Positions 1 through 8,641 of a DNA stretch of 64,000 nt are shown piece by piece; position 1 is the first letter of the stretch; each line of letters opens with the position of its first letter. The stretch comes from M3007 sp040397785 (GTDB lineage: Bacteria; Bacteroidota; Bacteroidia; Chitinophagales; Saprospiraceae). The stretch is from positions 6,267-70,266 of the forward strand of contig JBBAVI010000018.1 in assembly GCA_040397785.1 (NCBI GenBank), in the 5' to 3' direction. The notes beneath the pieces were generated by a model. The model was given only the letters and a program-made list of their open reading frames with translations. It did not search any database and was not told where the DNA came from. The position numbers and the translations under genes are program-made.

Positions 1-96
1 GCCTAATTTGCCAATATACATACCCGGACGCAACCGAATATGTTCGCGCCAGTCAAGGGATTTGATCTCGTCTTCCGTATAACGAACTTCTGCCAT
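1..96 (-). CDS. parE: DNA topoisomerase IV subunit B, N-terminal fragment
   Basis: Only the first 32 codons lie in the window; the gene runs off the left edge. The reading starts MAEVRYTEDEIKSLDW and continues into HIRLRPGMYIGKLG. The RPGMYIG segment is the hallmark of the GHKL ATPase domain of GyrB and ParE. The HIRLRPGMYIGKLG form, as I know it, is typical of the Bacteroidota topoisomerase IV B subunit, while GyrB usually reads AVRKRPGMYIG. The product would be the ATP-hydrolysing half of the chromosome-decatenating enzyme. A well-formed promoter lies about 60 bp upstream. The choice of ParE over GyrB is an inference from this short piece. Confidence 0.85.
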   Translation of the reverse strand, partial: MAEVRYTEDEIKSLDWREHIRLRPGMYIGKLG

Positions 97-155
97 CTTC
101 GAATCTTGCGTTTTTTTATTTGATTTATGGTGGTTTTTTGAAATCTAAACACGCA

Positions 156-186
156 CAAAAATAACATTATGTTTTCACAATACAAA
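156..186 (-). promoter_or_regulatory. Bacteroidota-type promoter of parE
   Basis: On the minus strand a TTTG (183-186) is followed after exactly 19 nt by TATTTTTG (156-163). This matches the -33 TTTG / -7 TAnnTTTG consensus of the Bacteroidota primary sigma factor. The predicted transcript start is near 150, giving a leader of roughly 55 nt before the parE start at 96. Confidence 0.7.
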
Positions 187-204
187 ATAAAAAACAAAAT
201 GTTT

Positions 205-1770
205 TTAATCTTCCTGATAAGAAATCATCCACAATCCAAGGAAGGTAATGGAGCCATTCAGCAAAATGGTCAAAAAACCTACATCAAACCAGGGTTTTAT
301 GCCGATTTCAATCAACCAACTGAAAAGAGGCGCTGCAATACACACAAGCGTCACCACTGAAATGTTCACCTTCGGCCAACTTGGCACCAGCCGGTTGAGT
401 GGCAGTATAATGTCCCAAGGATGCAACTGAAATTTGGTAAACATGCCAAACATAAAGAGCCCAAGCAAGGGACCATAGGTGTACCCCGCAATGCGAAATA
501 CCAGGTTGATCACCGCATCATTGCTGTACACGTTGAGTAACAGTATAATCAGCACGAATAGTACCGAAAATCCGAGGTGTACAAACGTTCGGGTTCGGCG
601 TTGCTGCCGCTCATGTGTGCGTTGTTGCTCAATCCAGTCGGAAGCGTAAGGATCCGCTTCCAATTTATTTTTCTCAAAATTTAAAAAGTCAACACAAAAA
701 CTGGTAGTTAAAGCCGTCAAAGCAGAATCCGAACTCGCATAAGTGCTGGCTATCAACCCCAAAATAAAGAAAATACCCGCACCAACCCCTAAGTGATCGA
801 AGGCTATTTTAGGGTACAAATGATCCGTTCTTGCAGGAATCTCCAGCCCAAGTGAACCCGCATACAGGTACAAGAGCGCCCCTAATACCAAAAACAGGAA
901 ATTGATAAGCACCAGATAAATACAAAAAACCAGCATGTTTTTCTGTGCTTCCTTTATGTTCTTGCAAGCGAGGTTTTTTTGCATCAAATCCTGGTCCAGC
1001 CCGGTCATCACAATTGCAATCAACGCACCCCCTACAAATTGCTTGACAAAATGATTGGGGTCGGTCAAAAAGTTGTCAAAGAAAAATATTTTGCCATAAC
1101 GGCTGTTCATAACAGCTGGAATGATTTCTCCCGCACTGAGGTTCAACGCTTTCCCGATGGTGGCTACTGTAAAAATTAAAGCCGCCAGGAAAAAGGTCGT
1201 CATGATGGTGTCGGTCCAAATGATTGTTTTTAAACCACCTTTGTAGGTATACCCATAAATCAAGGCCAGCATTAAAATAACCGTGATTGGAAAGGGTACA
1301 CCCAAATGACTAAAAACAAACATTTGCAAAACAGTTGCCGCCAAAAACATACGTGTTGCAGAACCGAGGGTGCGCGAAAGAATAAAAAATCCTGCACCAG
1401 TCTTGTAGGCAGCATGTCCAAGCCGCTCCTCCAGGTATCCGTAAATGGAGGTTAGGTTCATGCGGTAATACATGGGCATCAGCACGGTTGCGATGACCAA
1501 ATAACCGACCAGATATCCCATGACCATTTGCATGTAAGAAAAGGCCATATTCAGGCCTGTTCCGCCTACTTTCCCGGGAATAGATATAAAGGTTACGCCG
1601 CTGATACTGGTACCGATCATAGCATAGGCCACTACATACCAGGGCACTTTCCGATTGGCCAAGAAAAAACCTTCATTACCAACATTCCGGCCGGTAAACC
1701 AGGCAACGCCAACCAGCATAGCAAAATACAGGAAGAGGATACCAAGTACGAGTAAAGGCGTTAATTGCAT
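205..1770 (-). CDS. Sodium:solute symporter (SSS family)
   Basis: This 521-residue inner-membrane protein has about 13 hydrophobic segments along its length, the usual size and topology of the SSS (SLC5-like) family. The N-terminal part carries the family-typical stretch FFLANRKVPWYVVAYAM followed by TSISGVTFISIPGKVGG, and YIYGYLEERLG-like sequence (SIYGYLEERLG) after the third helix. The family couples uptake of sugars, amino acids, sialic acid or other solutes to the sodium gradient; the substrate cannot be told here. The gene is monocistronic, with a -7 box about 68 bp upstream of its start. It is separated from the desaturase upstream by a hairpin and a large palindrome. Confidence 0.9.
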   Translation of the reverse strand: MQLTPLLVLGILFLYFAMLVGVAWFTGRNVGNEGFFLANRKVPWYVVAYAMIGTSISGVTFISIPGKVGGTGLNMAFSYMQMVMGYLVGYLVIATVLMPMYYRMNLTSIYGYLEERLGHAAYKTGAGFFILSRTLGSATRMFLAATVLQMFVFSHLGVPFPITVILMLALIYGYTYKGGLKTIIWTDTIMTTFFLAALIFTVATIGKALNLSAGEIIPAVMNSRYGKIFFFDNFLTDPNHFVKQFVGGALIAIVMTGLDQDLMQKNLACKNIKEAQKNMLVFCIYLVLINFLFLVLGALLYLYAGSLGLEIPARTDHLYPKIAFDHLGVGAGIFFILGLIASTYASSDSALTALTTSFCVDFLNFEKNKLEADPYASDWIEQQRTHERQQRRTRTFVHLGFSVLFVLIILLLNVYSNDAVINLVFRIAGYTYGPLLGLFMFGMFTKFQLHPWDIILPLNRLVPSWPKVNISVVTLVCIAAPLFSWLIEIGIKPWFDVGFLTILLNGSITFLGLWMISYQED

Positions 1771-1837
1771 AAGGAAGCATTGTTAGTAACCGGGTCAAAC
1801 CCATTGCAGCCTGCGGGTTCGACAGGACTTGCTGGCG

Positions 1838-1845
1838 CAAAAGTA
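1838..1845 (-). promoter_or_regulatory. -7 promoter box of the symporter gene
   Basis: The minus strand reads TACTTTTGC, a perfect TAnnTTTG -7 element. No clear TTTG is present at the expected -33 distance because that region is taken by the hairpin at 1854-1899. The predicted transcript start is near 1832, giving a leader of about 60 nt. Confidence 0.5.
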
Positions 1846-1853
1846 GGTTTTTC

Positions 1854-1899
1854 CAACAACAACGGCTGCACGCTTTCAGGTGTGCAGCCGTTGTTGTTG
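1854..1899. terminator. Strong 18-bp hairpin between desaturase and symporter genes
   Basis: The arms at 1854-1871 (CAACAACAACGGCTGCAC) and 1882-1899 are perfect reverse complements over 18 bp, with a 10-nt loop. It lies downstream of the desaturase gene and just upstream of the symporter promoter box. No T-run follows on either strand, so it is not a canonical intrinsic terminator. It could end or stabilise the desaturase transcript, or act as a protein-binding site. Confidence 0.5.
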
Positions 1900-1932
1900 A
1901 AATTAGGCCGTTTTAACGCGGATATTAACCAA

Positions 1933-2096
1933 TAGACTTGTTTCGGTGGGAAGTTGAAAACGACGTAAAAACGCCCATTTTCCGCCCTTCTGCGTTTTTT
2001 TTCTTGTCCGTAGCGCTGCTACGCACAAGAAAAAAAGCCTTGAAGGCCAAAAAATGGACTGTTTTTGTCGTTTTACTTCCCACCGCAACAAGTCTA
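1933..2096. repeat. 164-bp imperfect palindrome (possible REP/MITE-like element)
   Basis: The outer ends TAGACTTG (1933-1940) and CAAGTCTA (2089-2096) are exact reverse complements. Inside them the arms keep pairing in blocks: CGGTGGGAAGT against ACTTCCCACCG, AAAACGAC against GTCGTTTT, CCATTTT against AAAATGG, and TTTTTTTCTTGT against ACAAGAAAAAAA. The apex is CGTAGC (2009-2014) against GCTACG (2018-2023). Translating either strand gives two related peptides, as expected for a palindrome. The right end stops one base short of the desaturase stop codon. I see no second copy in this window and no encoded transposase. Confidence 0.85.
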
Positions 2097-2097
2097 A

Positions 2098-3132
2098 TTA
2101 TTTTTGATACCTGCGATAAAATTCACGGAAGGAAATCATGCGCTGCTGGTCCTCATCCCATAGTTTGTGGAAAATACAACGCAAACTTTGCCAAAACGTA
2201 ATTTTATTAGCGACCTGATCAAAAATCGGATTTTCATGGTGGCATTGTGCCAAGGCATAATTGGGCACCAACGGATTCAAATGGTGAATATGGTGATACC
2301 CGATATTACCTGTGAGCCACTGAAACATTTTTGGCAATTTGTAATACGTACTACCTTGTATAGCAGCCACTACATAATCCCAGCGATCTTTCCATTGCTT
2401 GTACGACATTTCATGCTGGTGTTGCACGTAGAAAAACCAAATTGCAATAATGCCAAATGCAACCAGAATTGGCAGGTGTACATACAATAGCGCCTTGAAA
2501 CCAAGCAATGCAACAATACCTGCATGGATCAGCACCAGGTAAATGTTATTGAGCAACAATGCACGGTGTGCATGCTCCCAACCTTTCAAACGAATAAGCG
2601 GAATGCGGTTATTTATTAAAATATACCACATCGGTCCGATTAAGAACAAAACTGGGAAACTGCGGTAAAGCTTGTATTTGCCCCGCTGAAAAGAGGTCAG
2701 GGCTTTGTACTCCTCCACGGTATATATCTGAATATCACCAATATCGCGGTATTCCCATAAAACACCGTTGTGTCCATGGTGAAAATTGTGCGCCTTTGCC
2801 CAATACCGGTAAGGAATGAAACTCAGAAAGCTACAGATCTGGCCAATGATATCGTTTGCTTTCCGGTTTGTTGTAAATGACTGGTGCCCGCAATCGTGTT
2901 GAATGATGAAAATTCGCACTAAAAAGAAGGCATTTACAATAGCAAGACCAACGACTGCTGCGATTGAAATGTCAATCAGCAGGTACATAGCAACCCAAAT
3001 GGCAACAAATGGCAAAAAGGAATTTAAAATTTGGATAACGGCTTTCTTGGTGTTGGGCAATTGATACGATTTAACAATACCTGGAAGTGTTTTTAGGATT
3101 GCTGGATCGTACTGTGGTTGGATAGTTCCCAT
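2098..3132 (-). CDS. Membrane fatty acid desaturase (delta-12/omega-6 type)
   Basis: The 344-residue membrane protein carries the three histidine boxes of the FA_desaturase family: HDCGH at residues 79-83, HNFHH at 115-119 and HHIHH at 280-284. These eight-plus histidines bind the di-iron centre that introduces a double bond into an acyl chain using O2 and reducing power. Hydrophobic pairs lie at about 40-72 and 195-235, with the boxes on the cytoplasmic face. The HHIHHLNP third box resembles the delta-12/omega-6 branch; the regiospecificity is inferred. It stands alone, with a hairpin and the large palindrome immediately downstream. A role in membrane fluidity is the likely job. Confidence 0.9.
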   Translation of the reverse strand: MGTIQPQYDPAILKTLPGIVKSYQLPNTKKAVIQILNSFLPFVAIWVAMYLLIDISIAAVVGLAIVNAFFLVRIFIIQHDCGHQSFTTNRKANDIIGQICSFLSFIPYRYWAKAHNFHHGHNGVLWEYRDIGDIQIYTVEEYKALTSFQRGKYKLYRSFPVLFLIGPMWYILINNRIPLIRLKGWEHAHRALLLNNIYLVLIHAGIVALLGFKALLYVHLPILVAFGIIAIWFFYVQHQHEMSYKQWKDRWDYVVAAIQGSTYYKLPKMFQWLTGNIGYHHIHHLNPLVPNYALAQCHHENPIFDQVANKITFWQSLRCIFHKLWDEDQQRMISFREFYRRYQK

Positions 3133-3340
3133 GCGTTAAATACGGTGAAAATGACCCCGGCAACAGACCATCTATTACTTCGTTTGCCGACGGTAAGATG
3201 AAATTAAATGTACGCTTTCATGACTTTCAAAAAGAATGTTTTGAAATGTCGTCGCAAAGTCCGGCAAATAATCGAATTGCCAGACTTCCTCCGGTATTAA
3301 TTTTGCCCGTACGTCTGCAAAACTGGTATTTAGACTGATT

Positions 3341-5620
3341 TTACCGAAGCAAGGTCACTTGCCCCTGCAATACTTTTTGAACGGTTGGTCGATCAGCACC
3401 TTCGAACTGTATCAATGCTTGATACATATAAACACCAGGCAAGGCAGCACGCCCTTGAATTTGCCCATCCCAATAAGGATTTGCCCCGCTGCTGGAAAAA
3501 ACAAGGCTCCCCCAACGGTCATACACCTGAATTTGTATCTGGCCTAATGCGCAATCACTAAACACTTGAAAAACACTATTAAGTCCTTCACGATCAGGCC
3601 AAAATACATTAGGTGTATATGTTTTACATTCCGGACAATCCGTAAATTCAACCTGAATCGTATCTTGAAAGATGCAGGCTTGTGTTTGTACTTGTAAGGT
3701 GTAACTGCCCGAGGTTGCTACCGTGATAGAAGGGGTCTGTTGCCCATTGCTCCACAATAAGGGAATGCCCTGGGTAGTTTCAATGGGCGCAATCTGGATT
3801 ATTTGGCCATTACACACCAGGGTGTCCTTGCCTAATGCGACCGTTTGAGGGCTTAAAAATGTCAATTGCAAGTCATCCGTAGTAAAACAACCTGCCTGAT
3901 CCGTAACGGTAACAGCATATTGCCCCGATTTGTTGGCAACAATGGAAGATAACGCCACGCCGGTATTCCAGGCATATTGGTAATTCGGGTTGAACCCGGC
4001 CTCCAGCGAAACCAAATCGCCTGCACAATATAGCGAATCACTCCCAAGTACAACCTCGGGTGGCGTATCTACGGCCAGATATTGAATAGCCGTATCCAAA
4101 CATCCGCCTACCTGAAATTGATGCCAAACAACATAATTACCCGGTTTTTCATACCGCACAATCCCTACTTCAGCACTCGATCCCGTAGCAGGAATCGCCC
4201 CGCCAAATTGCCAATTAGAGCTGCCGAAGGGGTAATCTTCTACCCCCAGCAAGCGTTTTACACGAATCGCTTCCCCAGGGCAAATCACCGAATCAGCCAT
4301 ACTAAAACGGGCATCCAAATCGCCCGGATCGTAACAAAAATCGCCGATAGAAACACTTAGGTCCTTGGCGAGGACGCTTTCCGGTTGTATGCAGGAAAAA
4401 ACGCTGCGCTTCATCTCAATCGGGCTGCTTTTAAAGATCGTATCCACCAATTTTAGCCCACATGCCTCTTGGGTGACACAGTTGGGCAAAGATCCTTCCC
4501 CATCGGGTTTGCTAAAAACAAATCGATCGGACGATAAATTAGCCATGCGCATGAAGTCCTGGGTGCCTGCATTACACAGCGTATTCCCAAATCGTCCTGC
4601 CAAATACACCTTTTGCGTTTGTAATTGTCCATCCAGGGTATGCCGCAGGAGCAGACTACCGCCGCCGCCCAGGTAAAAAATGCTGGTTAACAAGTTGCCA
4701 TCGCCTGAAAGACTCAATTGGCCGCTGGAAATGTCTTTTAAAATTAAGCCCCCACCGCCCAAACGCAGTTCTTTAAACCATTTCCAGTTAAAACTGGCAT
4801 CCATGACCCCAATACCTACCCAGTCAATCCCTTCCGAACGCGCCAAAAAAGCAATATCTCCGTTTGGAAGCGGTTTTAAAGCCTGAATAAAAATATTGGG
4901 AAAAAAGGCCTTGTTCAGCACATTACCTTGCGCGTCCAACTGCATCATTACCGTATGATTGGGTCCAAATGAACCACCACCGGGCTGTTTTTGTTCTACG
5001 CCCACCGCAAGCAACAATTTATCGTCAAACGGTTCCTGGCAAAAAATGCGGTACAAATCAAAGGTGCCTGCGGTATATTGGTATTCCCACAGGGTTTGTC
5101 CGGCAAAATTGAGTTTCCCTAAAAAAAGTTGTTCTGCAGGACGGTTGTAGCCCCCCAAATAACACCCGTCCGTTTGGACACTCAGGCTGTACCGATCCAG
5201 GATGGCAGGCGCAAAAGCCCCCCAACTTACATCACCGAATGCATCGATTTTAAACAAAATTTGCCCTCGAATAGCGCCATTGATTGATTTTTGTGCGTGT
5301 ACGAAGGCCCCGCCATCCGACATGGGCCGCACGTTCCAACCCGCTGGAAATTCGAAGGTCGTATCAGGTGGATAATAGATTTTTGACCATAAAGGATCGC
5401 CCATGGTATCTGTTCGGAGGATAAATGCATGTGCGTATTGATCACGGTATTCACCGCTGATCAAAAAACTACCCGCCGTTTGTTGCTGTACATCGTGCGC
5501 AATCAAGTAGCGGCCACCCGGGTCGGCATATACCCTTTGAAAAGCCTGCCCATGCAACACGCGGTGCGGACCAAACAAGCAACAGCAGGATAAAACTAGG
5601 CGAAACAAACACATCCGCAT
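3341..5620 (-). CDS. Large secreted protein with gliding-motility/T9SS C-terminal domain
   Basis: The 759-residue protein starts with a signal peptide (MRMCLFRLVLSCCCLFGPHR, ending near HGQA). Residues about 25-400 look like a beta-propeller or repeat region with recurring GG-rich strands. Two PKD/Ig-like segments follow (WNTGVALSSIVANKSGQYAV and WSNGQQTPSITVATSGSYTL), each typical of SprB-like cysteine/glycine-rich repeats. The end, from PNVFWPDREGLNSVF through YDRWGSLVF and YWDGQIQG to YMYQALIQ, matches the gliding-motility-associated C-terminal domain (CHU_C, type B T9SS signal). It should be exported by Sec and then T9SS to the surface. It is divergent from uvrC and alone. Its ligand or adhesive role is unknown. 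Confidence 0.85.
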   Translation of the reverse strand: MRMCLFRLVLSCCCLFGPHRVLHGQAFQRVYADPGGRYLIAHDVQQQTAGSFLISGEYRDQYAHAFILRTDTMGDPLWSKIYYPPDTTFEFPAGWNVRPMSDGGAFVHAQKSINGAIRGQILFKIDAFGDVSWGAFAPAILDRYSLSVQTDGCYLGGYNRPAEQLFLGKLNFAGQTLWEYQYTAGTFDLYRIFCQEPFDDKLLLAVGVEQKQPGGGSFGPNHTVMMQLDAQGNVLNKAFFPNIFIQALKPLPNGDIAFLARSEGIDWVGIGVMDASFNWKWFKELRLGGGGLILKDISSGQLSLSGDGNLLTSIFYLGGGGSLLLRHTLDGQLQTQKVYLAGRFGNTLCNAGTQDFMRMANLSSDRFVFSKPDGEGSLPNCVTQEACGLKLVDTIFKSSPIEMKRSVFSCIQPESVLAKDLSVSIGDFCYDPGDLDARFSMADSVICPGEAIRVKRLLGVEDYPFGSSNWQFGGAIPATGSSAEVGIVRYEKPGNYVVWHQFQVGGCLDTAIQYLAVDTPPEVVLGSDSLYCAGDLVSLEAGFNPNYQYAWNTGVALSSIVANKSGQYAVTVTDQAGCFTTDDLQLTFLSPQTVALGKDTLVCNGQIIQIAPIETTQGIPLLWSNGQQTPSITVATSGSYTLQVQTQACIFQDTIQVEFTDCPECKTYTPNVFWPDREGLNSVFQVFSDCALGQIQIQVYDRWGSLVFSSSGANPYWDGQIQGRAALPGVYMYQALIQFEGADRPTVQKVLQGQVTLLR

Positions 5621-5773
5621 GGGATTCTGTTAAGTTGTCGATGATTTATGAAATAGATTAAAAAAGGACATTCATCTTTGCGCACCAACAAGGTTTGAAT
5701 TGGCGGAAAACGCAGATTTTGCGCTTCCGACCAACAACCACCAGGTGTTGACCATAATAAAGGTGCATTACAC

Positions 5774-7594
5774 ATGACCAACGAGCAGTTTAAGGCTTTT
5801 TCACCCACCATTCCCAGTGATCCGGGCATTTACAAATTCATCGCGCCGGATGGGGTTATTTTATATGTCGGCAAGGCCAAAAACCTGCGCAACCGGCTCT
5901 TCTCTTATTTTGGAGAAAAAAAGCACCAGTTGGCTAAAACCAAGGTGATGGTCAAACACGCCCAGCACATTGAATTTACCATCGTTGAAACCGAATATGA
6001 TGCCCTGCTGCTCGAAAACTCCCTGATCAAAAAACACCTTCCACGGTATAATGTAATGCTCAAGGACGAAAAATCGCCTTTGATTTACATTTGTATCAAA
6101 TTAGAGCGTTTCCCCAGGGTATTTTTGACCCGTAAAACCATCCGCGACGGCTCCACCTATTTTGGCCCTTACCTCAACAAGTTTCGCGTAGAACAAATAA
6201 CTGAATTAATTCGCAAACTATTTCAATTACGTACGTGTACCCTCAATTTATCCGTAGAAAATATTGATAAAGGCAAATTTAAGCCTTGTTTGGAATATCA
6301 TATCAAAAACTGTGCAGCCCCTTGTGTAGCCTACGAAAGTGAAGAAAGTTACAACAAGAAAATTGAACAGATCAAAAACGTGCTTAAAGGCAATTTTTCG
6401 GCGGTAAAGGCGCATTTAAGAGATGAAATGCAGCATTTTGCCGAAAATTTGCAGTTTGAACAAGCGCAATTGGTGAAAGACAAACTGCTGCTATTTGAAG
6501 ATTATCAGGGGAAAAGTACCGTCGTTAACCCCAATATCAAGGATGTTGATGTATTTGCCATTGCAGAAGATGAAAAAGAGGCGTTTGTCAATTACCTCAA
6601 AGTAGTGAATGGCGCGGTGATTATTACCTACACCCTTACGTTGACCAAAAACCTGGATGAAGACCGTGAAACGTTGTTGTTGTTTGCCATTGAAAACCTG
6701 CGTGAACGGTTCAATTCCATTACGGCCGAACTGATCCTGCCCATTCCCTTGGTCATTCCGAATGGCGAAAATCTGATTATTACGGTGCCTAAAATTGGCG
6801 ACAAGAAGAAACTGCTCGATCTTTCTGAAAAAAACGTACAATACCATTTGATGCAACGGAAGCGTCAGGCAGCCAATCAGACCGGGCGTCAAACCTCGGC
6901 TGAACGGATCTTGCGCACCCTGCAAACCGACCTGCAAATGGAAGCCGCCCCCCTGCACATTGAATGCTTTGACAACTCTAACATACAGGGAACCAATCCA
7001 GTATCGTCGTGTGTGGTGTTTCGAAATGCCAAACCCTCCAAAAAAGACTACCGGCATTACAATGTAAAAACCGTGGAAGGGCCTAACGACTTTGCCAGCA
7101 TGGAAGAAGTGGTGTTTCGGCGCTACAAACGCCTGCTCGCGGAAGGCGAAAGCTTGCCTCAATTGATTATCATTGACGGCGGTAAGGGGCAATTGAGTGC
7201 AGCCATGAAAAGTTTGCGCATCCTGGGCATCGATCAACAAGTAACGGTGGTCGGGATCGCCAAACGCCTGGAGGAAATCTTTTTCCCGGAAGATCCTGTT
7301 CCGTTGTACATCAATAAAAAATCAGAATCGCTGAAATTGATGCAACAGGCCCGGAACGAAGCACACCGATTTGCCATTACGTTTCACCGCAACCAGCGCA
7401 GCAAAGACTTTATCAAAACCGAATTGACTGAAATACCCGGCATTGGTACCAAAACAGCCGAAAAACTGTTGCAGCATTTTGGCTCTATTGCGCGGGTACG
7501 AGAAACAGATCCTGCCGAATTGGAGACTTTGATCGGGAAAGTGGCGGCTAAAAAGGTGCGGGGGTATTTTGAGGGAGAGGGGGAGATTGAGTAG
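5774..7594 (+). CDS. uvrC: Excinuclease ABC subunit C
   Basis: The 606-residue protein shows the full UvrC order. An N-terminal GIY-YIG nuclease domain (about 14-95, starting PGIYKFIAPDGVILYVGKAK) makes the 3' incision. A UVR motif (about 200-235) binds UvrB. An RNase H-like endonuclease domain (about 390-540, with ECFDNSNIQGTNPVSS and IIDGGKGQL) makes the 5' incision. The C terminus has tandem helix-hairpin-helix DNA-binding motifs (EIPGIGTKTAEKLLQHFGS). It acts with UvrA and UvrB in nucleotide excision repair in the cytoplasm. The length is normal. A near-consensus -7 box (CATCTTTG, about 90 bp upstream) may drive it. It is monocistronic. Confidence 0.97.
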   Translation: MTNEQFKAFSPTIPSDPGIYKFIAPDGVILYVGKAKNLRNRLFSYFGEKKHQLAKTKVMVKHAQHIEFTIVETEYDALLLENSLIKKHLPRYNVMLKDEKSPLIYICIKLERFPRVFLTRKTIRDGSTYFGPYLNKFRVEQITELIRKLFQLRTCTLNLSVENIDKGKFKPCLEYHIKNCAAPCVAYESEESYNKKIEQIKNVLKGNFSAVKAHLRDEMQHFAENLQFEQAQLVKDKLLLFEDYQGKSTVVNPNIKDVDVFAIAEDEKEAFVNYLKVVNGAVIITYTLTLTKNLDEDRETLLLFAIENLRERFNSITAELILPIPLVIPNGENLIITVPKIGDKKKLLDLSEKNVQYHLMQRKRQAANQTGRQTSAERILRTLQTDLQMEAAPLHIECFDNSNIQGTNPVSSCVVFRNAKPSKKDYRHYNVKTVEGPNDFASMEEVVFRRYKRLLAEGESLPQLIIIDGGKGQLSAAMKSLRILGIDQQVTVVGIAKRLEEIFFPEDPVPLYINKKSESLKLMQQARNEAHRFAITFHRNQRSKDFIKTELTEIPGIGTKTAEKLLQHFGSIARVRETDPAELETLIGKVAAKKVRGYFEGEGEIE

Positions 7595-7664
7595 GCAATG
7601 ACCGTTTCGTGCATACAATACGAATCCATGAATCGGGGGACATTTTTCACAACCTGATTAAAAG

Positions 7665-7705
7665 ATGGCTGCCCGTACCAACGCCTAGAAGGTATGGACA
7701 GCCAT
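7665..7705. terminator. Imperfect hairpin between uvrC and a convergent lipoprotein gene
   Basis: ATGGCTG (7665-7671) pairs with CAGCCAT (7699-7705), and inner TACC pairs with GGTA. It sits between two convergent genes, so it could end either transcript. The minus-strand read-out is followed by CTTTTAAT, a weak U-tract. Confidence 0.5.
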
Positions 7706-7725
7706 GCAATATTTTGCCTTGTTCG

Positions 7726-8250
7726 TTATCTGATTCTTTTAACCTTGAACCTACAATCCTGAAATACTAATGTATCAGGGTTGTTTAAATTTATTTTAGG
7801 GGGCATCAAAACAAAAGAACAAGAAACTTCGCCTTCCAACCATTTTTTATCATTTGAAATTTTACTTATTTTGACAAACCTTTTAGGTGCTGATTCAATG
7901 ATTTTGTAAGCATCTTCCACAACATCTCCATCACCTTGAACGGTTGCGTAGGATACCTTTATTAATGAATCTCCAAACATTGTATGTGTATAGTCGTATA
8001 ACGCGTGCTCACCAGTTGTTAAAGGGAGCAAACCAATGGTCATACTTTCACGGTAAAAACCATGATCGCTTTTTCGGCTTATCACAATTACAGTTCTGTC
8101 GTTGTAATCACGTGCGTAAGCCTCTGCCTCCCAGTTCACCCCGTTTTTTAATCCCCAAATCCGACCATCTGAATAATCTGGGGTGTAATGATCTTTTTTA
8201 CAGGCAGGTAGCATGATTGCTACGATGCAAAATATTGAAAGAATCCGCAT
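7726..8250 (-). CDS. Small lipoprotein of unknown function
   Basis: The 174-residue protein begins with a lipoprotein signal: a short hydrophobic stretch ending in LPAC, so Cys17 should be acylated and the mature protein anchored to a membrane. The mature part has alternating hydrophobic and polar residues suggesting a beta-rich fold (for example ENSMTIGLLPL-like and KRFVKISKI strands). It resembles the many small DUF-type lipoproteins of Bacteroidota that contain a 'W.A.A' strand (VNWEAEAYA at about 38-46). I do not recognise a specific family. It is flanked by terminator-like hairpins on both sides and so is probably transcribed alone. Confidence 0.7.
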   Translation of the reverse strand: MRILSIFCIVAIMLPACKKDHYTPDYSDGRIWGLKNGVNWEAEAYARDYNDRTVIVISRKSDHGFYRESMTIGLLPLTTGEHALYDYTHTMFGDSLIKVSYATVQGDGDVVEDAYKIIESAPKRFVKISKISNDKKWLEGEVSCSFVLMPPKINLNNPDTLVFQDCRFKVKRIR

Positions 8251-8270
8251 GACATATTTTTATTTAGGTG

Positions 8271-8306
8271 AAAAAAAGTTGTGCAAGGATATACTCCCTG
8301 CACAAC
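8271..8306 (-). terminator. Intrinsic terminator downstream of a relic T9SS gene
   Basis: On the minus strand GTTGTGCA-GG pairs with CC-TGCACAAC (arms at 8299-8306 and 8278-8285 on the plus strand) and is followed by seven T residues (8277-8271). This is a textbook Rho-independent terminator for the leftward relic gene that ends at 8315. Within it, the minus strand reads TATCCTTG (8284-8291), a near-consensus -7 box that may also serve the lipoprotein gene at 8250. Confidence 0.7.
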
Positions 8307-8314
8307 CAAGGACA

Positions 8315-8419
8315 TCATTTGAGCAGCAAAACCGTTTTTAGGGAAATACCCTCAGATGAGATCGTCAAAAAATAAACACCTTTGGGCAATTTGAAGTCAA
8401 ACAAAACCTTAGCCACCAT
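8315..8419 (-). pseudogene. Relic C-terminal tail of a T9SS-secreted protein
   Basis: The minus strand encodes a 34-codon tail, FDFKLPKGVYFLTISSEG then SLKTVLLLK and a stop. This is the characteristic end of a type A T9SS sorting domain (LPKGVYFL-I-G----K-VLLK). The open frame extends back only to 8512, and that part (rich in Ile, Trp and Cys) does not look like coding sequence. No signal peptide or cargo domain is attached. A good intrinsic terminator sits at the expected place 10-40 bp beyond the stop. The simplest reading is that most of a T9SS cargo gene was deleted, leaving its last ~100 bp and its terminator. Confidence 0.65.
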
Positions 8420-8567
8420 GTAACATACATGAAAAATGATTTTCCCCGAATGCCCACACAATAGTAAAAATTTTACCTCAATCCACCAAATTAAATAATC
8501 TAAAAAAATCAATATAGCATATTTATGCGATACCGCTTCAAGCTTTTCCTGGCTCAGATGTAATCAA

Positions 8568-8615
8568 CTAAAATCAAAACCGCCGCGTCCAGGAGCAAAC
8601 TCCCAAACGCGGCGG
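8568..8615 (-). terminator. Intrinsic terminator of the glycosyltransferase operon
   Basis: CCGCCGCGT (8580-8588) and ACGCGGCGG (8607-8615) form a 9-bp GC-rich stem. Read on the minus strand it is followed by TTTTGATTTTAG. It lies 27 bp beyond the stop codon of the leftward glycosyltransferase gene. Confidence 0.8.
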
Positions 8616-8641
8616 TCAAAAAAATATCTTAAAATCAAGCC

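Noticed and set aside
1903..2201. Two overlapping small open frames on opposite strands in the palindrome, with similar peptides
   Set aside because: The similarity is the direct result of the inverted repeat, not of two related genes. No start signals or known domains.
6491..7240. Long reverse-strand open frame (249 codons) across uvrC
   Set aside because: It lies wholly inside the well-supported uvrC gene, has no family features and no promoter. It is a codon-shadow.
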